The position numbers were made by a program, and so were the translations under genes. This document shows, in pieces, positions 25,429 to 41,675 of a stretch of 64,000 nt of DNA; the stretch's first letter is position 1; the number at the start of each line of letters is the position of its first letter. Source of the DNA: Zychaea mexicana (lineage: Eukaryota > Mucoromycota > Mucoromycetes > Mucorales > Lichtheimiaceae); the NCBI RefSeq assembly GCF_025766255.1, contig NW_026516823.1, forward strand, positions 1 through 64,000, read 5' to 3'. The notes below the pieces were generated by a model, which was not told where the DNA came from, did no database searches, and was given only the letters and a program-made list of their open reading frames with translations.

Positions 25429-27846
25429 ATGATAAAAGGGATCAAGGGTGTGGTAAGTTTATTTTTCTCTTACTTTTTTGACAGCTTTTGCGGGCTTGGG
25501 TACATTAAGCTCATTCTGCTGAACGACTTTGGCGTATAGCTCTCTAGAAACAGAGCTGTAACGCATTACGATGCCAAATCACAAGATCAACGATCTTCTT
25601 CCATTGCTGATGATTTGTCAGTCAATGGCTCGACTGCTAATGTTACGACGACTTTAAACACGCAGTACTACGGTGTGAGTCACGCTTTCCGTGCCTTTTT
25701 TACATTATCTATTTTAACGCTCTGCATTAATGCAAACTCTACTGCAGCCGCCGGAAGGTTTGGTGCAACCACCATCGGCAATCGGAGACGGCGGTGACAC
25801 CAGTAAAGACACCTCAGCAACAGCAGCAATGATCCCGCCGATGATGTGCCGAAACAATACACCAAAAGACACAATCACTGTCCAGAAAGCACCACGACGA
25901 CAGAAGTCTTCTCGGTTTTACGTCTATCAAAACGTCGAGCTCGAAATGTACCCCAACTTTCATGGTCAGTGAGGGAGACATAAAAAAATGATAGAAAACA
26001 TGCACTGTGTTGCCTTGCTGATTTGTTGTTTGATCGCCTATATGTTTCCTCATAAAGAGGTTCCGCCAGCTCAGCGATACGAGCTGCTCGTCAGAAAGTT
26101 GGCTCAGTGCCAGATTCTATTCGATTTCAACGATGCATCATCGGATCTGAAGAACAAGGAAATCAAGCGCTGTGCGCTACAAGAGATTCTGGAATATATT
26201 TCAACCACAAGGGGTACCATCATCGATACGATATACGTCGACATCGTTCGCATGGTAGGTGTAATATTACTACGAGACAGGATACTATGCTTCATCGAGA
26301 TGCGATTACTAAAGGTAAAAGGTTACAGTTTGCCATCAATCTCTTTAGAACCATACCGCCACCACAGATAGCCCCTGGCGCTGAAGGCTTCGACCTGGAA
26401 GCGGATGAACCTGCATTCGAAACCGCTTGGCCACACATCCGACTAGTATACGAGATTTTCTTACGGTTCCTCGAGTCCCCGGATTTCAATACCCATGCTG
26501 CCAAAAAGCTTATTGATCAGAAGTTTGTTATCCAGGTAATATCATTCATTTATTATTTTTGTAAAGTCAAAGATAAAACATAAAATGTGATGTCTAATAT
26601 AAAGCGCGTGAATTACTTAGCTTTTAGAGCTCTTTGACAGTGAGGACCCGCGTGAGCGAGATTTTCTCAAGACGATACTACATCGCGTATATGGGAAATT
26701 CCTCAACCTCAGGGCATTTATTAGACGATCCATCAACCACATTTTCTTCCAATATATCTACGAGACGGAACGATTTAACGGAATTGCCGAGTTTCTCGAG
26801 ATCTTGGGAAGGTGCGTATCCTTGATTGGCGTTATGTTACTTTTGGCTACCATGTGCTCATTTTAGATTTTACAATCACAAATTCTGTAGTATCATCAAC
26901 GGCTTCGCTCTGCCTTTAAAGGAAGAGCACAAAACATTCTTGTCGCGGGTGCTGATTCCACTACACAAACCAGCCGGCCTTGCCATGTATCATCCCCAAT
27001 TGGATTACTGCGTTGTTCAGTTTCTGGAAAAAGACCCCTCATTAACTGCCGAGGTAAGCGCATATTCTACGATCTGTGATTATTTTTTGAAGGGTAAGAA
27101 TCCCATCTGAGCTTTGCAACTATGCATAGGTTGTTCATGGTATTCTACGCTACTGGCCCAAGATCAACAGTGCCAAAGAGGTTATATTCCTCAATGAACT
27201 GGAAAACATTCTAGATGTGACAGACTCAGTGGAACTATCAAAGGTGTTGGAGCCTTTATTCCAGCGATTGGCTCAATGCGTAGCTAGCACGCATTTCCAG
27301 GTGCATTTTTTTTATTCTTCAATATGAACGACCATCATCAAATAATAGTTTGCTTATATTAATATCATTGTTTATTAGGTTGCAGAGCGGGCTCTGTACT
27401 ACTGGAGCAACGACTATATCGTATCACTGATTAACAATAACATTGAAATTATTATGCCCATCTTATTTCCATCGTTATATAATCACGCAAAAACACACTG
27501 GAACAGGTATAGCCGATCAATATACAATTGTCCAAAATATTATACGAAAGCTAAAATTACATTTTGATTCAAAGGACTATTCAAGGATTGGTTTATACAG
27601 CCTTGAAGATGTTCATGGCGGCAGATCCAGTACTATTTGACGAATGCGCTCGCAAGTTTAGAGAAGATGAAGAAGAAGAGTAAGTACATATGATTCTACA
27701 GGATGTATTTTGTTTTGGAGTAGTTTCTCTAATCATGATGCAGGTTGAGGCGTAATAGATATCGTGAGGATGTATGGAGAAGATTACAAGAGCAGGCATC
27801 GTCGGCCCCACTAATTACTGCAGCAGGCACTAGTAATATCTGCTGA
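25429..27846 (+). CDS. PP2A regulatory subunit B56/Rts1
   Basis: Regulatory B'/B56 (PPP2R5) subunit that targets protein phosphatase 2A; HEAT-like repeats bind LxxIxE motifs. The provisional start MIKGIKG is at 25429, but the join to the next coding exon ([12 protein letters not shown], about 25557) is not settled by phase. The body follows the family exon by exon: [58 protein letters not shown], then [20 protein letters not shown] (about 26630-26690), [51 protein letters not shown] and [20 protein letters not shown]. It ends with a short basic tail and TGA at 27844. At least ten exons. Tail to tail with URI, 88 bp apart. Confidence 0.93.
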
Positions 27847-27934
27847 GCATTGACATATTATACAATTGTTGCCCAAAAAAATATATGGCAACTTCAACTA
27901 TTATTCTGGATTACATACTTTAATACCTTTATTT

Positions 27935-30674
27935 CTACTGTGTGTTCTTTTCTAATGCAGCCATGCGGGCTGCTTTGAATCTGGAAACTTTCTTCGGCTT
28001 TACTTCTACCTCTTCTTTAACCTTTTTAGTAGCACTGGATTCATTTGTGGGTAGATCTTCGTCGTATACCTAAAATCGACATGTGAGATACCGCTACAGA
28101 GACATGGACCTGTTTAAATCTTACCTCATAAACTTCCTTTGGCTCAAATGTATATCCACCCATCGCTGCAACGATGCTGTTGCGCTGGCTATGGTATTTG
28201 CTCGTCACCTGAATAGATAAAAAAGTACGATCATCAATCCCTCCCCTCTTTCCATGCTGTGTATATAAAGTAACTAGAAAGGACTTACTTCACGTAAATC
28301 CATATCTTGTTCCACCTGATCGGGATCAACATCCTCTATATCTCGTTCCATCACGGCACCTCTCATCACATTGGAGTCGAGCTTAGTTTTTCTTGCTTGC
28401 GGAATAGTCTGCACTTCAGATGGAGTAATAGGCATAATCAAAGGATTTGAGGGCTCATCTCGTAGCTGCCAAAGTTCCTGCGTTTTAAAATCCGCGTCCT
28501 TAGAAAGTAATCCAATATCCAGGTTAGTAGGACCGATATCGTCTTCGCCTGTTTCCAGCGCAGGATAGCCATCATCCAGTAAGACTTGTCGCTGGTCTTT
28601 TAGAGCGCTGAATATATCCGCCGGGGAATTGATCGTACGCTGCTGTAACGGTACTGTTCTGTCGACTTTATGCTCTTCCTTGATGGGTGCTGTATACGAT
28701 GGCGATGATAAGTCAGAAGATACTGTCGAAGGTGCTGCAGAGCGATCATGTTCCTGCACGGTTGCCACTGCATCCCATGTCACCTTGCGTTTCGGTTTTG
28801 CATCGTCTGTGCTTTTTTCCTCTTTGGGGTCTTCCTTTCGTTTTCGGGTATCTTGCACGGCTGGGATTGATTTGACCACAACACCCGCGTCATACCCAGC
28901 ATCAGGCGCTCTTGTCCGTCCCTGTTGCCGGGTAAGTTTGAATCTGGATGGCTTTTGTTCCTTGACTACAGGTGGTGCCGAGTTTTGATCTGATGACGAC
29001 GGCGAGCTTTCAGTAACAGCGGACTTGGAGGCAGTTACATTTCTCTCTTGCTCACGAGCAAGCTTAAATCTCGACTGCTTCTTTTTCTCCTTTAATTTTT
29101 CTTCAGCAGGTACGCTTTTGCTTTGTATTGGTGACGACTCCTGAACAGCAGGAATGCCCTGGTGTTCTTGCTGCTCAGTAACAGTTGATCCAGTTGGATG
29201 TTTAGACTCATTTTCTGATGTTTCTTGTACGACGGGTATCTCTTTAGTGACCTGGTCCTTTTCCACATCTGATTGACGGCTTGCCGCTATGTTTCGGGCA
29301 ATTGTTTCTGCAGTTCGTTCTTTTTGTCGAGCGACTTTGAATCGAGATGGCTTTTTTGCTTTTGCGGATGGAGGAGGAGACGTGGCATCAGCTGAGACGG
29401 CAGCATTGTTTTCTACAATTCCATCTGTTGGTGGATCGGTCGATGTATCCTTCTTTTCAGCAACACTGTCTTGCAATGGCGAAGGTTCGACAGTTGGTTC
29501 ATCTTCTTTGGTTGCTTCCATTACATTTGGTGGTTCTTCTTGCTGCGCATTATCTTGGCCTTCGTCTTCGTCGTCGTAAACAGATGCGTCAACTTGTTCG
29601 ATAATGCCCTGCGTAGCATAATCCTCGTCATCGTCGTAACTACTGAAGAGGTTATCCGTAATTTCTGTATCGTAACGGTCATCCCAATCATCGTCATCAT
29701 CAACATCATCTTCGTCGTCGTCGTCGCCGTCCCGATGTTTCTTTCCGTTGTCTTGTGTCGATTCACTCTGTTGCTGTCCCCGCAATTCCTCCTCCTCCTC
29801 TTCCTCTTCTGCTTCTAGCCGCTGTAGCATATCCATCACATCCTTTTGTTCTTTTTCGGACCATACTTCGCTTTTTGGGTTTACTGGTTCAACATTGGCC
29901 CTTCCTTTTCCTTTTGAATCCTTCTTCTGTTCCTTAAGATCTTCTTTGACAGCACTTTCGGCCTTTTCCTTCGGAAGCTCTTCTTCTCGAATTTCGACAA
30001 TAGGAAGCCCCTCTTCGTTGACCTGTTTTATTCCAAAGTAAAGGAAAAGGTCAATAAACTGTAGCTTACTGTATGAAAGAGATACCTTAATAACATACGC
30101 CAAGATCGTCAGATGGAAGCGCTCCCTGACCCGCTTCGCTTTTAGCTTGAAGTCCGTTGCGTTGTGCTTCTAATAGTCGAACATTCTCTTCCACCACTAC
30201 CGATATCGCATATCTTAAGCTTTAGCATGCCATTCTTTATACGTGCATACGACGTCAACGCGTTGATGCTCACCTTGCCTACGTCGATCGAGAACGCCGA
30301 GAGCTTGTTTTGCCGATCGCTCTGCATAATACTGATCACCAAGATAAACTGTAATTTCGTTCGTGTGTATCAACTTTCCAGGCATAAACGCGAGTTTACC
30401 AAATGGGATCTATGTAAGAAAACCATGAGCATGCGATTGTTAAAGAGTAAGTTTTGTTTCTTCAACACCTGCTTTGAAACCTTTCATAGCAACTAACCAT
30501 TGCAGATCGGCTGGTTTCGTCCGGCAGAGTCCGCAGTGTTTTTTCGAGCGCGTCGTAATCATTTCGAAAGGTTTTGAGTCGATTTAGTTCTGCGTCTAGC
30601 AGTCCTTGTCGTTCATTTATACGTTGAGCCCACTGGCCTAGTTGTCCGGCCAGATCGGTCACCGCAGGGTTCAT
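27935..30674 (-). CDS. URI1: URI/Bud27 unconventional prefoldin
   Basis: Prefoldin-like scaffold (URI1 in animals, Bud27 in yeast) that binds RPB5 and acts in RNA polymerase assembly and TOR-linked control. An N-terminal alpha-prefoldin coiled coil starts MNPAVTDLAGQLGQW at 30674. Exon 2 has the family signature PFGKLAFMPGKLIHTNEITV followed by YLGDQYYAERSAKQAL (about 30290-30410). A second coiled coil follows. A very large exon (28274 to about 30030) encodes acidic disordered sequence. Four copies of an SRFK-centred motif (SRFKVAR, SRFKLAR, SRFKLTR, SRFKAAR) are spread along it, the last in the final exon near 27965-27985, as expected for the conserved URI C-terminal box. Stop at 27935-27937. 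Confidence 0.88.
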
Positions 30675-31921
30675 TGATCAGAGTGGGAAGTTATAAAGAT
30701 TCTGAAAGAAAATAAATTTTTGTCTTATTTGACAAATGATTAAAAAGGCAGGAGCTTATACTGCAACTGTTAAATGTTGTCAACTGTAATACAGGAACTG
30801 TCGTTTTTACCATAAAATATGTATGTTATTTTCTGCTACTACTTGGTCATAAAGTGGTTAACTAAGTCTAGTAGACTATGTAGAGCTGCATTCAATATCT
30901 TCAATATCAGGAAAAGAGTCCTGCATGGGGGTTTTCTGCAGGGTTTTCTAGATTTTTACAATGTTCATGATATTAACGCATTGTCATTGGACGGATTTAA
31001 TTTAAGCCGAACTTTTATCATCATGATAACAGAATATTTTATGCAACAGAGACTGACGGCTAGCCTACAAGTGCATATAAACATTGTGGTTTTTGATTAT
31101 AGATTGTTATACTATTTCACTGACCGCTTGTTGAAATAAGCTGAACAGAACGGAACGAAACATAGTGACGATCGTATACAAACACGAAAGCTATCTTGAT
31201 TATTATATAAATATGAGAAGAAACGAATTGTAGGTACTGTATTAAGCCTAAAAGTGAATATCATTATTATGACACTGGTAAACAGCACCCATTATACCTT
31301 GACTTCTTTAGCTGGCATGCAAGGTTCGTGATAAGTAAAGCTATATTGAAGTGCTCATATATGCAACTAGGACGCTGCGAAAAAACATGTTCTCTATGCA
31401 GGAAAGAGGGATGCCACCTCGGATCAAGGTGCTCACGGAGGAACAGAACAGAAATAGCTTAGAATAGATTGAGTCGTTTCAATTCCTATCGAGCTCAATT
31501 AGTCACGCATCTAGTATATTTATACCACTACTCTTGAATTGCATATTGTCAAGCATCATAATATGATGTTCGAAATATGTAGAGCATATCAGGTCTATCA
31601 AAACGAATATACACATGGATCACAAATTTCTAAACAAGTGGCTCAAGACACTTCGTTCAAATCATGATTGTTACTGATTATAATGATTGACTACAAAGCA
31701 CATAGCATATTGCGGTGGCATCATCTACAACATCACAAAAAAAGAGATAGTATCGTATAAATGACGATTTCGATAAGTGAAATGTGTGCATAGCATAGGG
31801 TGAGGGAGGGAAACGGGACCTTGTGATTGGCTAATCAAGTGTCGCTCAACCAATTCGGCAGAGAGTGAGAACCGTTCCGACAAGGCGATTTCAAGGTTCC
31901 TCCTCCTTAATCGTTAACCTC
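30675..31921. other. Intergenic, eL33 promoter on the right
   Basis: AT-rich, no supported gene. The last 120 bp contain GTGATTGGCTAATCA (a CCAAT-box-like site, about 31823-31837) upstream of the ribosomal protein start. Confidence 0.5.
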
Positions 31922-32610
31922 ATGGCTGAAACTCGGTAGGTGGATACAATTCAATACGAATATAACCTATATAGAAGCGACAATGAGATGGTGTGGGTGT
32001 GGATGATTAATGGATGGATGAACGAACGAACGGATGGATGGATGGACTTTTGAAAAGATACGAAACGATTGGAAAACGAAATGACAAATGAGGGTCGGAG
32101 GGGGTGGTTGTGGCATTTACACATAAACGATTTATTTAAGAGGAGGATAAAACGACATTATGAAAGACGATTATATTTACAAGTTGAATTATACTTTGTG
32201 TATAATTGTATATAGTCTTTACAGCAAGGGCCGCGTCCTCGGTTTCGAACGTGCTAAGCGTACCCAGAACCCCAACGTCTCGCTCATCAAGCTTGAGGGT
32301 GTTCAGACCACCAAGGATGCCCAGTTCTACCTTGGCAAGCGTATTGCCTATGTGTACCGTGCTAAGCGCGAGATTAACGGCTCCAAGATTCGTGTTATCT
32401 GGGGTCGCATTGCCCGTACCCACGGTACCAGCGGTGTCGTCAAGGCTCGTTTCCGCAAGAACTTGCCCGCCAAGACCATGGGTGCCTCCGTCCGCGTCGT
32501 AAGTTTGCTGCTGATCTCATTGGGCTGGTGTTCATTTACCGGAATAATGACAACAATGACTAATAATGATTATGCAACTTGTATAGATGCTCTATCCTTC
32601 CAACATCTAA
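31922..32610 (+). CDS. RPL33: 60S ribosomal protein eL33 (L35a/Rpl33)
   Basis: Component of the large ribosomal subunit. Three exons: 31922-31935, 32216-32498 and 32587-32610, giving 106 residues. Exon 1 encodes only MAETR (the last codon is split). Exon 2 carries [40 protein letters not shown] and [19 protein letters not shown]. Exon 3 encodes MLYPSNI and TAA, the universal eL33 ending. All phases agree. Codon use is strongly C-ending (GTC, ACC, AAG), unlike the neighbours, consistent with high expression. The 280-nt first intron is long for this window and contains GGAT/GAAC-type tetranucleotide repeats. Confidence 0.97.
32011..32044. repeat. Tetranucleotide repeat in eL33 intron 1
   Basis: GGAT and GAAC units (TGGATGGATGAACGAACGAA followed by more GGAT copies) within the first intron of the ribosomal protein gene. 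Confidence 0.85.
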
Positions 32611-32953
32611 GTGAATTTTTTCTAAATGTTCACTTGAAAAAATCCTTGTGGGGGAATAAAAGCTCGCATTACACACGATATCTTTTGTCAGCCAAAAAAT
32701 CACAAACATTTTTTTTAGTCTTGATGAATAATGGAGAAGAGGAGGAGGAGGAGAAAGTATGAGAAAAGAAGGAATGAGTTTTTACTTATTGGTTGTACTA
32801 CTGCATCAGGAGAAGTTCGAAGAGGAAGAGGAAAGAGATTGCGAGTATATGCACATTGTGAAGGGGAGATAGAGAGGGAAAGATATGAGCGCAAGGAGAT
32901 AAAAGTGAAAAGGGAGATAGATGTATATTATAAAAGCTACTATACGTACATAA
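32611..32953. other. Tail-to-tail spacer eL33 / kinesin
   Basis: Purine-rich (GAGGAGGAGG near 32735) 3' flanking DNA; no coding signal recognised. Confidence 0.5.
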
Positions 32954-36436
<3,483 letters not shown>

Positions 36437-38192
36437 CGCGTTGTTGTATACTGTCGTGTATCGCTTGAAAACTGGGCGAAGAAAGCGGGGTGGGGTATAG
36501 GGTTAAAAAAAAGTTGTGCGTTGAGTTTCCCTTGGGCTAAGCGAAGAAAGTAAGAAATAGACTGAGAAGCAGAAGGCGGATGTTGTTTCGTGGTTGTCTT
36601 TGTGCAACCGCAAAATATAATTATGAACTCCGTTCCCTTCTTTCTTTCTTTCCGTATATCATCGAGAATGTTTGTGTGTTTGTAGAGGGTTGGATTGGGG
36701 GGGGGGGGGGAGGCTATAGGAAACGACGTGTATGCAGCCACTGACAGCCTTTTTATTTTGATTTCATCATGTGGCCCATGCTACTTTGTTGTTGTTGTTG
36801 TTGTTGCTCCTTCACCTACCTGGGACCTTTCACATCACTTCCATTCGCGTTGTAATTTATACAAGTCACCTGCCCACTTCATACAACGCTTGTGTGTACT
36901 ACAAGCAAGCCTGGACCTGATCCGCATTGATTCCGACTTCGGACCAACACAAAAAAAAAGGCAGACTCTGCAATAAGCGGTTAGATTTACGTACTAAGCT
37001 AATGCTCTGTTCCCAACTTTTGCTAGTACCACCCACACTTAATGTATCGAGAGTCTTCATCATTCATCCTCAACCTTTTTCCTTGCTGCCCAGTCAGGGT
37101 TGTTTTACAGCGACAAACCTTTTTCAGATCTTACGCAAGCAAGTATGTCCCTTAGGACGCAGTACTCGCGCTGTGCTTATTATGAAAAATGAAAACATTT
37201 TCGTCTACTATTGCTTATACCAATTTCACTTTCCTCGCTTTAATATGTATATGCACCTGCGTGATGTATTTTTATTATCATCATCATCCCACATCATTGG
37301 CATTCCATCATGTGTCCCTACTATATTGAATGGCTTTCGTACATAGTATCACTGACATTCTCATACTACGTACTTTTTTGGTCAGCGATTACGTCGATAA
37401 GAAAGGTTATTTCTTTGTTACCTTGATGGTGATGAATTACATGACACTGTACAACATAGCACCTCCCTGACGACAACAAAGAAATCGTAGCAACCATGAT
37501 ATCTATGGTAATTTACTTCAAGGAGAACATGGGGACAAAAAATCACAGTCCTTTGTTTTGTTTGCTAACGACGACACACATATTTTGGGTTCTCGAACAT
37601 AATAGGGGTCGGGCAGCAATGATAGTGTTAGTAGCATAGCGCCCGATTATCATCGCCTACAATAGACTACGATGGGTGACTTTCAATTATATTTATTGCA
37701 ATGTAGAAGCTGCATACTACTGTATAAAAAACTTTATTCTACCGAGAAATTATTATTGTTTAGCATGAATTTATTTGACTCCTGCATATCCTATATACTT
37801 AGCAGCTTATAAATGCATTCGTCTGTTCTTCGGAAGATAAGCCGTGGCGGGCTTGACCTTCTAAGGTGACCCAGCTAATCATCTGCTAAGAGCTAGAGCT
37901 AGCACTTATTGCAGGTTTGATAAAAGTAAGTGCACTTGGCATTTGTGTGTAGTCCACTTTCTCTTTTGCAGTAACAAATGTAAGACAGAGAAAATTATGT
38001 TTATTCATCATACTGTTTGTTACATTTCTTGCTGGTTTTACTTAACAATGATTCTTTAAGAGAGAGAGAGAGTGTGTGTATAATTTATAGATATTATACA
38101 CACTCAGCGATCGAATCGAAGCAATTCTATTGGTTCACCTTGTTACCAAACTGAAAAGCGAGAACCATAAAGTAGGAAAAGTGAAAAAAAAC
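36437..38192. other. Intergenic 1.75 kb with simple repeats
   Basis: No supported gene. It contains a G-run of 12 or more at about 36698-36710, a GTT microsatellite at 36788-36806 and an AG/GT tract at 38060-38078. Promoters of the kinesin (left) and the hypothetical gene (right) must lie here. Confidence 0.55.
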
Positions 38193-39875
38193 ATGGTTCT
38201 TCAACCTTTACTATTACCATCTCCACCCAACACTGCCGCACACAAAATGGCCACTACTACTGCACCGCCAACAGCACATGGGAATACGACAGCCATAACC
38301 AATACCGCAACAACAAATACTACGAATCACCATAAAAAGCATACCCGACATCATGTCAAGCGACGATCCACTGGCCGCGTCCATGTGACAAAACTAGCGC
38401 CCATGGCCAGAGCCAATGCTTCTGCTCACACCGACACTGAAGCCGACGAGTACGATCACACTGGCTCAACAAAACGACCTCACATGCGACGCTCTCAAAG
38501 TCAACGATCCCTAAATAGACTTTCTTCATTTGAGCGAAAAGGAGGAATGACCGCCATGGCTCCACTCCATCCTCCTCAACCTCAAAAGAACACAGCAATT
38601 AGTAATAGTGAGAACAATAATAGCACCATTACGGCTAATACGTCGACGATTTCACCACCGACCACACCTCCTTTGCAAGCAAAAGGCAAGCAACAACAAC
38701 AACGGTCTTTGCCGCCGCCGTCGTCGGCCTCCTCCTCCTCCTCCTCTTCGTCGTCGTCCTCAGAAGAAGTGGAAGAAATGGAAATAAAGAAGCACCAGCA
38801 ACGTTTGGAAAGAAATGTGGAAGAGGATCAAGAGATTGCTTGTCCAACACCGTCTGTTTCGTCACCTACTGTGCTTCGTAATGACTGCAGGAACAGCAAC
38901 AAAAGCCTTTCAACCATTGCCAGCAAACCCTCCATTTTGTCACAACGGGGAACAGCCGCACCGATTGAGCAGACGTTCAATGCTGTCGCAAACAATCTGG
39001 TTGCACCTGATAAAGCTGCTTTGCCAGCGTTCCATAAACAAGCCACGTCACCGTCTAAATCACCGTCTTCACAATCCGATTCACATAAAACGAAGAAGCG
39101 TATGCCTCCATTACGCTCTCAATTCATCGACGAACATAGCCATCATCATAACAGCAACAACAGTCAGCAACAACAACAACATCCGGAGTCTGTCGCCGCT
39201 GATCCTCATCACTCTCAGCATAGCAACAGTTTGAAACGATCCAACATGGAAAAGTCGCCACGACAAAGCAATGTTGCATCAGCCGCTACTGCACAACCGC
39301 CCGGGATCTCACGTACGCAGCAAAAGCTTTTGTTACAACGACAGCACTGTCTTGTCGACGACGAGAACAACCTGGGACATCCGCGCAACATGTTGCGATT
39401 AACAAGGGAATTAGAGCGTGTGGGTCGAGAGTATCGATGTGTACGACGGTATCGAGATCCAATGCTGGAAAGTCTACAACGATGTGCATCGGCAGGGAAT
39501 GTCCAGCAGCAAGAGCATAATCCCCATCCACGTCGTTTACAAGTCAACCATCGTACCCGCTCATTCTCTGTACTTCCGTCCTCTTCCAATGGTGCCTATG
39601 ACCATCCCGACAATGACCATCCTATCCCTCATTCAGAACAACGACAAGCCATCCATCGTCGTCAACAACAACTCAAACTGCTTGCCATGGCCAATCATCA
39701 CAGCAATGGTGGCAACAGCAATCACAGACATAGCTTGCACACGTATTCGTCTGGTGGTATGCATTCGTCATCGCACCAACAGCAACAGCAGTCCAACACG
39801 GCATTGGATATGATCCGTTGGAGTGCGGGTGCTCTTCTGGATCGTGTTTGGTATGGTGGCAATGGTTCTAGTTAA
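38193..39875 (+). CDS. Low-complexity hypothetical protein, about 560 aa
   Basis: A single long uninterrupted frame. The first ATG in good context is at 38193 (MVLQPLLLPSPPN); an ATG at 38247 is an alternative. The product is almost entirely disordered: Thr/Asn/Ala-rich at first, a Ser run and Glu-rich patch near 38725-38790, His/Asn/Gln tracts at 39130-39240, and again Gln/His-rich near 39650-39800. Less biased islands are RLTRELERVGREYRCVRR (about 39398-39451, then RDPMLESLQRCASAGN) and the C-terminal DMIRWSAGALLDRVWYGG, which may be the conserved functional parts. No domain recognised. The length of the open frame and lack of stops support a real gene. Confidence 0.65.
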   Translation: MVLQPLLLPSPPNTAAHKMATTTAPPTAHGNTTAITNTATTNTTNHHKKHTRHHVKRRSTGRVHVTKLAPMARANASAHTDTEADEYDHTGSTKRPHMRRSQSQRSLNRLSSFERKGGMTAMAPLHPPQPQKNTAISNSENNNSTITANTSTISPPTTPPLQAKGKQQQQRSLPPPSSASSSSSSSSSSSEEVEEMEIKKHQQRLERNVEEDQEIACPTPSVSSPTVLRNDCRNSNKSLSTIASKPSILSQRGTAAPIEQTFNAVANNLVAPDKAALPAFHKQATSPSKSPSSQSDSHKTKKRMPPLRSQFIDEHSHHHNSNNSQQQQQHPESVAADPHHSQHSNSLKRSNMEKSPRQSNVASAATAQPPGISRTQQKLLLQRQHCLVDDENNLGHPRNMLRLTRELERVGREYRCVRRYRDPMLESLQRCASAGNVQQQEHNPHPRRLQVNHRTRSFSVLPSSSNGAYDHPDNDHPIPHSEQRQAIHRRQQQLKLLAMANHHSNGGNSNHRHSLHTYSSGGMHSSSHQQQQQSNTALDMIRWSAGALLDRVWYGGNGSS

Positions 39876-41675
39876 GCACTGCTGGGCAAATCCTCCAAGT
39901 AGTTGTGCCTCTTTTTATTTGAGATTGTTTGCGAGCTTCTCTTCATTCCCATGTTCCTTTTTTTTTATTTGATTTCCTGATTGTAAAGTAACTTTTTTTC
40001 TTGTTTCTTCCCCAACTTGCTTTTACTCTAATCTTATTATTATAGCAATATCTCAATCCTCCTTCTCCATCTCTCTGTGTCCGAGTGTTTCCATCATTTA
40101 TCTATTCACCTACCTATCTATCTGTTTTTATATGTACTATCTTCTTGAGCCTTTTAAAAGGATCCTTTATTTTACCCAAAGTGTACAATGTTAAATTAAA
40201 CGAAAGTGTACAATAGTTGACTGCTTGACTTGTTTGTTCACATCAACAGTGGCTCTTGCTGTTGTTACTTAATATGTAACTTACGCACACCTGCTCGATT
40301 ATTGCGTTGGGTATCTCAGCAAAGACGATGTGTGGTTATTCCACTTGGCTCTGTATTATGCAGTGCATGTAAGTGAAAGTGCTTGTGGGTGGGGGAGTCT
40401 CTTGGTTAGCAGTATTAGATAAACCATCGGAAATAAAGGTGTATAGGCCCTCGTACGTGAGTTATGCGAAAGCTGAGCTGCGTTACAGCGGTAACACTAG
40501 CCAGCATACAGCTAAATTTACGATTAAAACAATTGCTTATGAGCCTTGTAAGGGAAAAGGTAAAAAGGAAAGCAGGAGCGTTTAGTGTGCAGTCACGCAT
40601 GTATCACTGCAGCCTTTGTAGACGCGGTGATAACTCAATTTGGCAACCTCTCTTTCTATTCCCAACAACACGTCTCCTTCTTTATTTCTTCCAAATAAAT
40701 CCCAAGAGGAAAAAAGGAATTAGGTGAATATATCATATAATGCGTTTTAAAAAGAAAAACTGTTTCTCTAGATACCGAGATTGTCGTATGTACTAATCCG
40801 TTGATATATTTGGACTCTAAAGGTTCTATCTTTTCGCATTAATCTCTTACATCAGCACCCTCTTTCCCTCCAATCGTAAGTGTATTCTTCACAGTAGGCT
40901 TCAATCGCTTTTCGTTTCGTTGCTTGGTTCCTTTTTATTTCGTTCCTTCTGTGGTGTTTTATACTTGATGCACAGGCAAAATCGGGTTTGATTTCTACTC
41001 TCTTGTGTTATAACTTTGAAATTTACTTGATATATATAACGATTCTTTTTTTCTTTCTATTTCTATTGGCATATATCCGCTGTTCTCTCGTACAACTTCC
41101 ATTTTACTCTTAACTACTACCACTATCGTTCCGTTCTTTCTATCACTACTACTACTACTACTACTACGCGTCACCTCTTTTCTTTCAATATTCAACCTGC
41201 CAACAACCACCTATGCTTTGGGGATCTCTCTATCTATCTACATTTGAAACGGGTCTTTCACCACCACTTTCTCTATTGACTCTTCTTTCTCTTTCAAAAG
41301 TTAGTTCTTTATGCATTTCTCTATTATTTCTTCTTTTCTACGTTTTTTCCTCTCTTATCCTCTTTCACTTTCTATTATTATGGGGTGCTTTTTGACTCTA
41401 CCAGGGGCTAGTGTGTGCGTGCGGTTGTGAAAAAAAAAGAAGGGAGGACGAGGGTGATAAAACAGGATGAAGAGTCTTGGGAGAGAGAGGGTGATAGAGG
41501 GGGGGGAAGAGACTAAAAGGAAAAAAGGTTTTATTCTCTTTCAAGCGCGACAAAGGGGCAGCACAGAATTACTAAATCCAAACTTTTTTGTAATAACGCT
41601 TAGACACCATGACGATACTAGCAGTAGCAGCAGCAGCAGCAACAACAACAACAACAACACGACGAAGGACACGAC
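39876..41675. other. 1.8 kb upstream region of the RRM gene
   Basis: Pyrimidine-rich upper strand (long CT/TTTC runs, CTACTA repeats at 41147-41167) changing to a purine-rich stretch at 41430-41530, then AGC/AAC triplet repeats at 41622-41662 just before the ATG. This resembles a long 5' leader of a regulated gene; no coding frame recognised. Confidence 0.5.

Noticed and set aside
30819..31139. 106-codon open frame, plus strand
   Set aside because: AT-driven composition rich in Phe, Tyr, Ile and Leu, no motif, no splice support; not reported as a gene.
37000..37346. Plus-strand open frame in the kinesin upstream region
   Set aside because: No ATG context, composition or similarity to support it.
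41622..41662. Triplet repeat as coding poly-Ser/Asn
   Set aside because: Lies just upstream of the supported ATG at 41676, in the probable 5' UTR.
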